Below are positions 58,057 to 64,000 of a stretch of DNA of 64,000 nt, in pieces. The DNA comes from Roseiarcus sp963709185 (GTDB taxonomy: Bacteria > Pseudomonadota > Alphaproteobacteria > Rhizobiales > Beijerinckiaceae). Both the position numbers and the translations under genes were made by a program. Below the pieces are notes generated by a model that worked only from the letters and a program-made list of their open reading frames with translations, had not been told where the DNA came from and ran no database searches. Each line of letters begins with the position of its first letter. Positions within the stretch are counted from its first letter, which is position 1. The stretch lies in the NCBI GenBank assembly GCA_963709185.1, contig CAVPVQ010000028.1:599278-663277 (forward strand), in the 5' to 3' direction.

Positions 58057-58347
58057 TCACTTCACCAGCGGCTTCAGGACTTCGTACACGTTGAGGATAT
58101 CGAGCGCCGCGACCACAGCGTTGGTCGGTGGCGCGTTCGGCGGGCACAGGCTGGCGAGCAGCGAATAGGCCGCCTGGCTGTTGGCGTCGGTCGGGACCTT
58201 GCCGTTGAGCGCGGCTGCGACCGGGCAGGCGATGGCGAGCGCGGCGGTGATGTCCGATTGCGCGGCTGGCGCGAGCGCGCCGGTCGAAGTGCAGGCGGCG
58301 GCGCAAAGAGCGAGCGCGAGCGCGCCGGCCAGCAGGATGGCTTTCAT
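58057..58347 (-). CDS. Small lipoprotein in prophage
   Basis: 96 residues with an N-terminal signal ending in a lipobox-like ALCAAAC (Cys at residue 19), then an alanine-rich body and a PPNAPP segment. A small outer-membrane lipoprotein next to a membrane coiled-coil protein in a lysis region is compatible with an o-spanin role, which is inference. ATG 58347 is preceded by GAGGTTCATC. Confidence 0.6.
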   Translation of the reverse strand: MKAILLAGALALALCAAACTSTGALAPAAQSDITAALAIACPVAAALNGKVPTDANSQAAYSLLASLCPPNAPPTNAVVAALDILNVYEVLKPLVK

Positions 58348-58398
58348 GATGAACCTCGTTTTTTTTGGAAAGGGCGCGAAGATCGCGCGGGTGCGGCT

Positions 58399-58572
58399 TT
58401 ACTTGGCCGGGAAGACCTGGTTCCAGGTCTCGGCGAGCATCGCCGCGCCGGCCTGGGCGACCCCGGCATAGGCGCCGAGGTCGGAATAATTGGCGTGGGC
58501 GAGCGCCGCCACCGCCGCGGCGCCCGCGGCCATCGCAACCTGCGCGCCGACATGCACGAAGAAATCCTTCAT
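58399..58572 (-). CDS. Small membrane protein, holin-like candidate
   Basis: 57 residues starting MKDFFVHVGAQVAMAAGAAA with one membrane helix (about 10-28) and an amphipathic tail. ATG 58572 is preceded by CAGGAGGCTCCC, a near-consensus ribosome site, so the upstream codons to 58641 were dropped. Position between a GH19 endolysin and a lipoprotein suggests holin or antiholin, not proven. Confidence 0.6.
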   Translation of the reverse strand: MKDFFVHVGAQVAMAAGAAAVAALAHANYSDLGAYAGVAQAGAAMLAETWNQVFPAK

Positions 58573-58627
58573 GGGAGCCTCCTGGGAGCGCGGGCGTCCC
58601 GCCCGCTGGTTGCGTGAAAAGGGCGTC

Positions 58628-58687
58628 GCGCCGCCCCTCATCCGTCTGCTTCGCAGACACCTTCTCCCCGCCTGGCGGGGAGAAGGG
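58628..58687 (+). repeat. REP-like palindromic repeat, copy A
   Basis: About 60 bp: GCCCCTCATCCG, then the hairpin TCTGCTTCGCAGA, then CACCTTCTCCCCGC and a second hairpin with GCGGGGAGAAGG. Related copies are at 59701 (opposite orientation) and 59938. Repeats of this form are common between genes in Hyphomicrobiales. Confidence 0.8.
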
Positions 58688-58702
58688 TGACGCGCCGCGG
58701 GA

Positions 58703-59656
58703 TCAGTCGGCGAGGTTGCCGTCTTCCTCGCGGGAGCGGAGGTAGCGATCGAAGGCCTGTTCGAGGGCCGGCTTGTTGCCGGCGAATTCGATGACGCCGG
58801 TGGTGTTGCGCTTCAGATCCGTCGACGGATCGAAGCCGTGGCGCAAGAACATGTCCCAGCGGTCGACATAGGCGCGCCGCGTCTTCGATCCGTGCCAGGA
58901 ATGCTCGATAGTGCCGGGCACGAAGCCGAGCTTCAGGTTGACATGGGTCAGCGCTCTGGCCTGCCAGGTCATCACCGCTTTGCGATAGGCCTGCGCCACC
59001 TCGCCGGGGAACGACCGGTCGGCGGCGCCGACCAGCGCCAGCGCCATCACATGATCGCCGGAGCCCATGCCGGCGTCCTCGAACAGGCCGCCGATGAGAT
59101 CGAGCGCGCGGCGCTGCCAGGCCCAGGCGTAGCCGCTATGCGAATAGTCGTAGGGGCCGCCCTGGAATTTCCAGAAGTTCGGCCCCATGGCCACCACCGG
59201 CTTGCCGCCATGCCACAGCGAGGCGAAGCTGGTGTGCGTCTGCAGGTGAAAATCGTTGGGCCCGAGGTCGTAGGCGTTCTGCCACGGCTGCACGACGGGA
59301 TAGAGGTCGAGCGCGGCGATCGCTTCATTGGCCCAGCCGGGCTTGCGAAAGGCGATGTCGGCGTCGAACATCCCGATGAACGCGGCGTCGGCCGGCAGGC
59401 GCGAGACGCCGATGTTGAGCAGGTTCTCCTTGTTCCACGCGAGCGTCGTGGCGCGCACCGGGACATGGGTCACGCGGGCGCTGGCGAGATCGGCGAGCTC
59501 GTAAGGGCGCCCGCCATAAGCGCATTCGACCAGGGTGACGGCGACGTTCGGCTCGGCGAGCCAGCCGATGACCGCCGAGCGCGCCAGCGCGATGCGGCTC
59601 TTCCAGCGGATCGGATTGGCGACGGCGGTGACGATGTGCAGCGTGTCGGAGCGCAT
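58703..59656 (-). CDS. GT-A type glycosyltransferase-like protein in prophage
   Basis: 317 residues. The N-terminal half reads as a GT-A nucleotide-sugar fold with strands LHIVTAVAN and VTLVECAYGG and the metal-binding FDADIAF (about residue 98), followed by a WQRRALDLIGGLFEDAGMGSGDHVM region like galactosyltransferase C-terminal parts. Such genes on phages often alter host surface glycans or decorate virion parts. ATG 59656 was chosen because codons further upstream read through a repeat. The gene sits between inverted copies of the REP-like repeat. Confidence 0.72.
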   Translation of the reverse strand: MRSDTLHIVTAVANPIRWKSRIALARSAVIGWLAEPNVAVTLVECAYGGRPYELADLASARVTHVPVRATTLAWNKENLLNIGVSRLPADAAFIGMFDADIAFRKPGWANEAIAALDLYPVVQPWQNAYDLGPNDFHLQTHTSFASLWHGGKPVVAMGPNFWKFQGGPYDYSHSGYAWAWQRRALDLIGGLFEDAGMGSGDHVMALALVGAADRSFPGEVAQAYRKAVMTWQARALTHVNLKLGFVPGTIEHSWHGSKTRRAYVDRWDMFLRHGFDPSTDLKRNTTGVIEFAGNKPALEQAFDRYLRSREEDGNLAD

Positions 59657-59700
59657 GGGCGGCCTTGGCGTGGGGGAAACGATGAGAGGCGCGGGCGCCA

Positions 59701-59752
59701 TTCGCCCCGCAAGGCGGAGAGAAGGTGGCGCGAAGCGCCGGACGAGGGGCCT
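59701..59752 (-). repeat. REP-like palindromic repeat, copy B
   Basis: Minus-strand copy: GCCCCTCGTCCG, hairpin GGCGCTTCGCGCC, then ACCTTCTCTCCGCC and TGCGGGGCGAA. The loop hairpin differs in sequence from copy A but keeps its pairing. Confidence 0.78.
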
Positions 59753-59937
59753 CGCGACGCCGGTGGATAGGCTTGAGCGCCTGCGGTAGAATGACTTGCG
59801 GCGATTGGTGGAAGAAGCGCCCAGCAGACAGACACGAATGTCGGCTTCGGCCGGCGAGCTGGACGGCATGGCGCTTATGCCGGAGGACCAGCGTAGTGCA
59901 GGTTTAAGTCCTGCGTCGCCGTGTGGCGCGACGTTTG

Positions 59938-59999
59938 CGCCGCCCCTCATCCGTCATGCTTCGCGTGACACCTTCTCCCCGCTGCGCGGGGCGAAGGGG
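59938..59999 (+). repeat. REP-like palindromic repeat, copy C
   Basis: Plus-strand copy: CGCCGCCCCTCATCCG, hairpin TCATGCTTCGCGTGA, CACCTTCTCCCCGC and GCGGGGCGAAGGGG, ending just before the small membrane ORF stop at 60002. Confidence 0.8.
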
Positions 60000-60001
60000 C
60001 G

Positions 60002-60136
60002 TCAGCGGGGCTCCGCCCGGATCGTGAAGGCCGCGCCGAGCGCCAGGCCGCAGACCAGGCCGATCGGCCCCGCGAGGCCCCAGCCGACCAGCGCGCCGAG
60101 CGCCGCGCCGGCGAAGGCGCGGACGACGTCGCTCAA
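60002..60136 (-). CDS. Tiny glycine-rich membrane protein, candidate
   Basis: 44 residues from a TTG at 60136, one base after the endolysin stop: LSDVVRAFAGAALGALVGWG, then AGPIGLVCGLALGAAFTI and a charged tail. Two short glycine-rich hydrophobic segments could form a hairpin of the class II holin type. Very short with a weak start codon, so tentative; the tight coupling to the endolysin gene is the main support. Confidence 0.4.
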   Translation of the reverse strand: MSDVVRAFAGAALGALVGWGLAGPIGLVCGLALGAAFTIRAEPR

Positions 60137-60137
60137 C

Positions 60138-60752
60138 TCATGCGCCGAGCTCTTCGCGCCAGATCGCGCGCCAGGCGAGGCGCGTGGCGAGATTGGTGTA
60201 GCCGCCGTTCAGCCGCAGGGTCTCGAGCTGAAAGTTTCCGATGTCGGCGAGCGGCGAGAGATTGGCGCGCTTCCAGAACGAGGCGGCGAATTCGATGGCG
60301 TGCGCCGGGTCGGTCAGCAGATCCGGATTGACGAGGCAGTCGAGGCCGGTCGCCCTGGCCTCGGCGGCGTAATTGTCGCGAAACGTCTCCTGGATCAGCC
60401 CTCGGCCGCGGAAATTCCAGCCGTCGTCGGTCCCTGCGACATTGCCGCCGCGCCCGCCGTAGACGATGTCGGCGAGCGCCTTCGGGTTGTGCGCATAGGG
60501 CGCGGCCGACGCGGCCGTCGGAAACCTCGACGGCCACACCTGGACGAGGCGCTCGGCGGTGTAGTTGAGATTCTCCTCGGTCTCGGTCCCGGCGCCGGTT
60601 TCCTCGGAAATCTGCGCGAGGAAGTCGGCCTGCGTCGCGGCGGTGATAAGGCCGTATTTGCCGAACGTCGCCGGCGCCGCGGCGACGATGCCGGCAACCA
60701 GCGCGTGGGAGGCCCGCGGCCAGCGGCGGTTGAGCATCGCGAAAGTGAGCAT
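60138..60752 (-). CDS. Phage endolysin, GH19 chitinase-like
   Basis: A 204-residue GH19 lysozyme-like enzyme expected to cut peptidoglycan glycan strands at lysis. The catalytic region FLAQISEETGAGTETEENLNY holds Glu50/51 and Glu59/60; GWNFRGRGLIQETFRDNY and NGGYTNLATR are further GH19 motifs. It has no cleaved signal peptide of clear strength, so release through a holin is expected. It abuts the 72-residue gene upstream. Confidence 0.88.
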   Translation of the reverse strand: MLTFAMLNRRWPRASHALVAGIVAAAPATFGKYGLITAATQADFLAQISEETGAGTETEENLNYTAERLVQVWPSRFPTAASAAPYAHNPKALADIVYGGRGGNVAGTDDGWNFRGRGLIQETFRDNYAAEARATGLDCLVNPDLLTDPAHAIEFAASFWKRANLSPLADIGNFQLETLRLNGGYTNLATRLAWRAIWREELGA

Positions 60753-60970
60753 CAGACGTCGACCTCCTTCTTGAAACGCACGCCGGCGCCTTCGACGACG
60801 ATCTCCTGCTGGCCGTGATAGCCCGAGGCGAGCACGGGCGAGCTGACGCGGACCTGCAGGAGGCGGTCGCCGAACCGGCTCGCCGAGAGAATGGTCACCG
60901 CCTCGGCGTAAAGAGGGCGCCGGAGTTTTTCGATGAGCCCTGGCGTCATCAGCACGTCGGCTTCGCCCAA
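60752..60970 (-). CDS. Hypothetical small phage protein
   Basis: 72 residues (MGEADVLMTPGLIEKLRRPL to FKKEVDV), soluble, with a mixed alpha-beta pattern. No domain recognised. It lies 4 bp after the protease stop and overlaps the endolysin start by one base, so it belongs to the same transcript. Confidence 0.55.
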   Translation of the reverse strand: MGEADVLMTPGLIEKLRRPLYAEAVTILSASRFGDRLLQVRVSSPVLASGYHGQQEIVVEGAGVRFKKEVDV

Positions 60971-60974
60971 GGCG

Positions 60975-61943
60975 TCACTGGGCCGGCGCGAGCCGCAGCA
61001 GCTCGTCGAGCATCCCCGGCCTGGGCTTCAGCATCGCGTTGTCGGGCCTGATCAGCGGAACCGCGCCGAGGCTGTCGGGCTTCTCCTCGTCCTTCAGCGG
61101 CGGCAGGCCGGCCTTGGCGCGTGTCGCATTGCGCTCGTCGAGCCGGTCCTTGACGCAGGCGGCGTGGTCCTTGGCCGCCTTCGAGTTCCACACGTCCTCG
61201 TAGCAGTTCTCGGTCAGGAACTTCTGCACCAGCGTGTAGGGGATCGCCAGGCCGAGGCCGGTGTAGCCGGTGAACGAAGCGGCGGTGACGCCGATCAGCT
61301 CGCCTTCGGCGTTGTAGAGCGCGCCGCCCGAATTGCCCGGATTGACCGCCGCGTCGGTTTGGATGAACGGCACCTCGGCGTCGTCGGCCCACGGCACCTT
61401 GAACATCCGCGTCACTGAGGAAACGACGCCGCGCGACAGGCTGGCGTCGAGCATGAACGGGTTGCCGACGGTCCATACCGGCTCGCCCCGCGTCACCGTC
61501 CTGCCGTCGTCGAGGACGTGGCTGTAGAGCGTTTGCGGGATCTTGTCGGCGCGGATCTGCAGGATCGCCAGGTCGTAGGCTTTCCGGTGCGCGGCGATCC
61601 GCGCCTCGAGCGTGGTTTCGCCGACGTTGCGAAAGCCCTGGTAGGCGCGCTGCTTCAGCGCCATGTCGCGGAACACCTCGCGCTTGACCTTTTCGATCTT
61701 GCCGTCGGGGCCGGCCTCGTCGAGCTCCTGCTGGTCGATGTAGTTCTCCACGCAATGGTCGTTGGTCAGCACCAGCTTGTAGCGGAGCGAGATCAGCTCG
61801 CCGCTGCACTGGTCGGCGACGATCAGGTTGGTCTGGTTGACCAATTCGTTGATGTCGAACGCCGGCGCATCCGCGGCGAAGGTCGCGCTGGCGAGCAGCG
61901 CGCCGGCGACGCAGTGCGCGCCGAAAAGAACGGTTCGGAACAT
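60975..61943 (-). CDS. Exported trypsin-like serine protease in prophage
   Basis: 322 residues with a signal peptide (ALLASATFAA) and a chymotrypsin-fold domain. The triad is His63 in LTNDHCVEN, Asp124 in AYDLAILQI and Ser205 in NPGNSGGAL, as in HtrA/DegP-type proteases. No PDZ domain follows; the C-terminal 80 residues are charged and proline-containing. A complete secreted protease within a phage late operon is unusual; it could be a moron affecting the host envelope or be involved in virion maturation. Confidence 0.85.
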   Translation of the reverse strand: MFRTVLFGAHCVAGALLASATFAADAPAFDINELVNQTNLIVADQCSGELISLRYKLVLTNDHCVENYIDQQELDEAGPDGKIEKVKREVFRDMALKQRAYQGFRNVGETTLEARIAAHRKAYDLAILQIRADKIPQTLYSHVLDDGRTVTRGEPVWTVGNPFMLDASLSRGVVSSVTRMFKVPWADDAEVPFIQTDAAVNPGNSGGALYNAEGELIGVTAASFTGYTGLGLAIPYTLVQKFLTENCYEDVWNSKAAKDHAACVKDRLDERNATRAKAGLPPLKDEEKPDSLGAVPLIRPDNAMLKPRPGMLDELLRLAPAQ

Positions 61944-61997
61944 GCAAGGCTCCTTCGATTGGGGGGCGCCGTGAGACGATCGGGAAAGCCCGATCGC

Positions 61998-63164
61998 TCA
62001 GGGCACGCCGGGGATCAGTTCGACGAGGACGTTTCCCAGCGTCATTGTGTCGGTCGCGGTCGCGAGCTCGATCTCGACGGCGAGCGTCTGGCTTTGCGTC
62101 GTGTCGACCGACCCGAAGAACGGCGCCGCCGTCGTCGCGCCGCCCGCGCCTGACGTCGAGCCCAGCATCGCCTGAACGTTCGTGGCGCCGCAATTCGAGA
62201 AGCCGGTGATGAGGCCGGTCGAGAGGTCGGTGCTCGGCGCGTTGCTCGCAAACTGCGTTCCGCCGTAATAATCGCGCGCCGTCTTGGCGCCGGCGCTGTC
62301 GTTGAAACTGAGCATCTTCGAAATGCGGATCGACCCGTTCGGCCCGACCGCGTTGCCAGGGATGGTCAGCGAATAGGCCGTGATCAGCGTGGCCGTCGTC
62401 TGGGTGAAGGCGCCGGGCCCGGTGGTGACGAAGGCCGTCGGCGAGGCCGGAATCGCCGGGGTGCCCGAGGAGTACGCATTGTTGTACACCGTCGCCGCTG
62501 ATGTCGAGGAGAACACCGCGAAATACCAGCCGGCGAGGCTGCCCGAGGCGATCGCCCCGGCGGGCAGATAGACATAGGCGGCGGGATAGATCGCCGCGAC
62601 GGCGGTGATTCCGCTAAGCGCGCCGTTATTGCCCATGGTTCCCGAAGAGACCATCACGAACGGGATGTGGGACTGACCGATCGCGCAGATCGCGCCGCGG
62701 TTGATCGCCTGGTTGTTGGCGTCGATCACCGTCCACGCGTTCGAGCCATTGCTTTCGAGCTTCAGCGAGCCGTAGGCCGAGGCGATGACCGCCGACGCCG
62801 CGCCGTTGATCGTGTCCGAGCCGGCGCGCGCCAGGGTGACGGTGAGGGTCGGCGAGCATGCGCCGGATTCATCGATGGCCGTCAACACGGCCCCGGTCGG
62901 ATAGGCGGCCGCGGCCGGAAGCGTCACAACCCGCGCAGCGGTCAGCGCGGTGTAGGCGACGATCCGATCGGTGACGAGCGCGCTGTAGGGCGCGTCGGAG
63001 ACTGCGGCGCGCGTCGCCAGCGCGAGCGGCCAACCGCCTTGCGTTTGGCCATCGTTGACATGAAGGATGTTGTTGGTCGTATCGACGACGACTTCGCCCT
63101 GCAGGCCGGTGAAGGCCGCGACCTGGCTTACAGTTCCACGCCGAAGCTGCAATTGTTCGCTCAT
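61998..63164 (-). CDS. Phage tail fibre / receptor-binding protein
   Basis: 388 residues. The N-terminus LQLRRGTVSQVAAFTGLQGE with VVVDTTNNILHVNDG is the short adaptor domain seen at the start of many tail fibres (major tropism determinant N-terminal type). Residues about 52-150 form a repeated beta-rich module (SDAPYSALVTDRIVAYTALT, SDTINGAASAVIASAYGSL) shared with the neighbouring fibre gene, and the rest is a serine/threonine/alanine-rich C-terminal domain for receptor binding. It follows the fibre gene at 63190 by 25 bp. Confidence 0.8.
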   Translation of the reverse strand: MSEQLQLRRGTVSQVAAFTGLQGEVVVDTTNNILHVNDGQTQGGWPLALATRAAVSDAPYSALVTDRIVAYTALTAARVVTLPAAAAYPTGAVLTAIDESGACSPTLTVTLARAGSDTINGAASAVIASAYGSLKLESNGSNAWTVIDANNQAINRGAICAIGQSHIPFVMVSSGTMGNNGALSGITAVAAIYPAAYVYLPAGAIASGSLAGWYFAVFSSTSAATVYNNAYSSGTPAIPASPTAFVTTGPGAFTQTTATLITAYSLTIPGNAVGPNGSIRISKMLSFNDSAGAKTARDYYGGTQFASNAPSTDLSTGLITGFSNCGATNVQAMLGSTSGAGGATTAAPFFGSVDTTQSQTLAVEIELATATDTMTLGNVLVELIPGVP

Positions 63165-63189
63165 TCAGGACTCTCCGCTGGCGCCGCCA

Positions 63190-64000
63190 TCAGGACAGCG
63201 GGATGATCTGCAGGACGACGTCGGCCGTCGCCGCGGCCCCGCGCGGTGCCGACATTGATGTAGAGGGTCGAGAGGTTGAGAGAGCGTGCTCGATGGCGTC
63301 AGCTGCGCCTCATTGCCGATCGTGTTCGCAGCCGACGTGGTGATCGACGAGAGGCGGACTGCCCACGATTGCGACGCCGCCCTGGCTGGCGGCGGTGGAC
63401 ATGCCGAGCTTGGCCGTGGTCAGCGAGGTCGAGGCGTTCTCGACGTAGACGGTGCCCACGCGATAGCGCGTGATGCCCGCGGAGGGCGGAGGGATCGCCA
63501 CCTGGGTATCGCCGAGCGCGTTGAGATTGACGCCCAGAGCGCGCACGTAGACCGCCTCGGAATAGGTCGGGGCGAAGGCGTCGACGATCGTCCACGCCGC
63601 GACGCCGTTGCTTTCGAGGGTCAGCGAGCCGTAGGCCGAGGCGATGACCGCCGACGCCGCGCCGTTGATCGTGTCCGAGCCGACCGCCGTCGCGGCGATC
63701 GTCTTGACCGGCGAGCACGCCCCACTTTCATCGATGACGACCAGCAGAGCGCCGGCGAAGAGGCCGCCGCCGTCGGCAGGGAGACGACGCGCGCCGCGGT
63801 GATCGCGGTGTAGGCGATGAGGCGGTCGGTCGCCAGCGCGGAATAGGCGGCGTCGGAGACCGGTGTGCGCGGCGTGCTGGGAGCCCGCGAGTGGACGATC
63901 GTCCATGCGTTGGAGCCGTTGCTTTCGACGGCCAACACACCGTTGGCGGCGGAGATGACCGCCGAGGTCCCGCCGTCGATGGTGTCGGAGCCGGCCCGAC
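63190..64000 (-). pseudogene. Second tail fibre gene, frameshifted and cut by the window end
   Basis: The 5' part lies beyond 64000. From there the frame reads SDTIDGGTSAVISAANG, VESNGSNAWTIVHSRAPSTP and SDAAYSALATDRLIAYTAIT, then shifts at the GCCGCCGCC run (63763-63772) to AGALLVVIDESGACSPV and onward to GVAIVGSPPL near 63350. Further shifts at about 63345, 63285 and 63235 are needed to reach TSAANTIGNEAQLTPSSTL, LNLSTLYINVGTA and ADVVLQIIPLS with TGA at 63190. At least four indels in 800 bp suggest either true decay or a low-quality contig end. Confidence 0.65.

Larger units (their letters stand above)
59657..60001. other. Non-coding gap holding two REP-like repeats
   Basis: 345 bp without a supported gene, between the glycosyltransferase and the small membrane protein gene. 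It contains repeat copies B and C and a short lower-GC stretch (59775-59830), where the glycosyltransferase promoter probably lies. Confidence 0.6.

Noticed and set aside
62697..64000. Repeated blocks considered as a CRISPR array or satellite
   Set aside because: Repeats are long, protein-coding and spaced irregularly; they are tail-fibre modules.

Overview
The window is a GC-rich chromosomal segment from an alphaproteobacterium, most likely of the order Hyphomicrobiales (Rhizobiales). Evidence for this is a circularly permuted tmRNA gene of the alphaproteobacterial type (tag ANDNYAPVALAA), an alpha-type SspB with DUF4169 and ribbon-helix-helix neighbours, an ECF16-like SigF/NrsF pair and a DUF2852 protein. 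Codon use is uniformly GC-rich, so long antisense ORFs are abundant and were discarded. Genus level cannot be fixed from the sequence alone.

Layout. 1-4.1 kb: histidine degradation (hutI end, hutH, hutG, hutU), tightly overlapped. 4.2-10 kb: small conserved proteins, a CPBP-like membrane protein, a methyltransferase, a glutathione transferase and a GGDEF-EAL protein; single-base indels break or shift at least four of these. 10.1-12.4 kb: pcaDCB for the protocatechuate/beta-ketoadipate branch. 12.5-25.8 kb: a cell-wall hydrolase, an XRE-cupin regulator divergent from an omega-aminotransferase, a Dpp-type ABC importer with its likely binding protein, an amidase and a large membrane protein. 25.8-29.3 kb: DoxX, DUF2063 and DUF692/MNIO genes divergent from sigF-nrsF, with matching SigF-type promoters facing both ways. 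29.4-35.6 kb: a DsbA-like thiol oxidoreductase and a TPP-riboswitch-controlled thiCOSGED operon. 35.7-45.5 kb: mutS, a LysE exporter, a secreted protein, an FAD-linked dehydrogenase and a giant AsmA-like protein. 45.5-52 kb: sspB and ssrA (tmRNA) separated by an intact ISAs1-family element, then the cysS-GNAT-cimA operon. 52.3-57.1 kb: creA-like, purD, patatin, fmt and a Tol-Pal type thioesterase. 57.1-64 kb: the late end of a prophage, read right to left: tail fibre proteins, serine protease, GH19 endolysin, small membrane proteins and a glycosyltransferase.

How genes work together. The thi genes make both halves of thiamine under TPP feedback. SspB and tmRNA are partners in trans-translation and ClpXP delivery, and the IS has landed between them. 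The SigF/NrsF-MNIO locus resembles the metal-stress bufferin systems, but no precursor peptide gene is present beside the MNIO enzyme. The aminotransferase, importer and amidase are consistent with uptake and breakdown of amino compounds or short peptides. A recurrent feature is single-base frameshifts in otherwise well conserved genes (including the essential cysS), which points to residual sequencing error at least as much as to decay.
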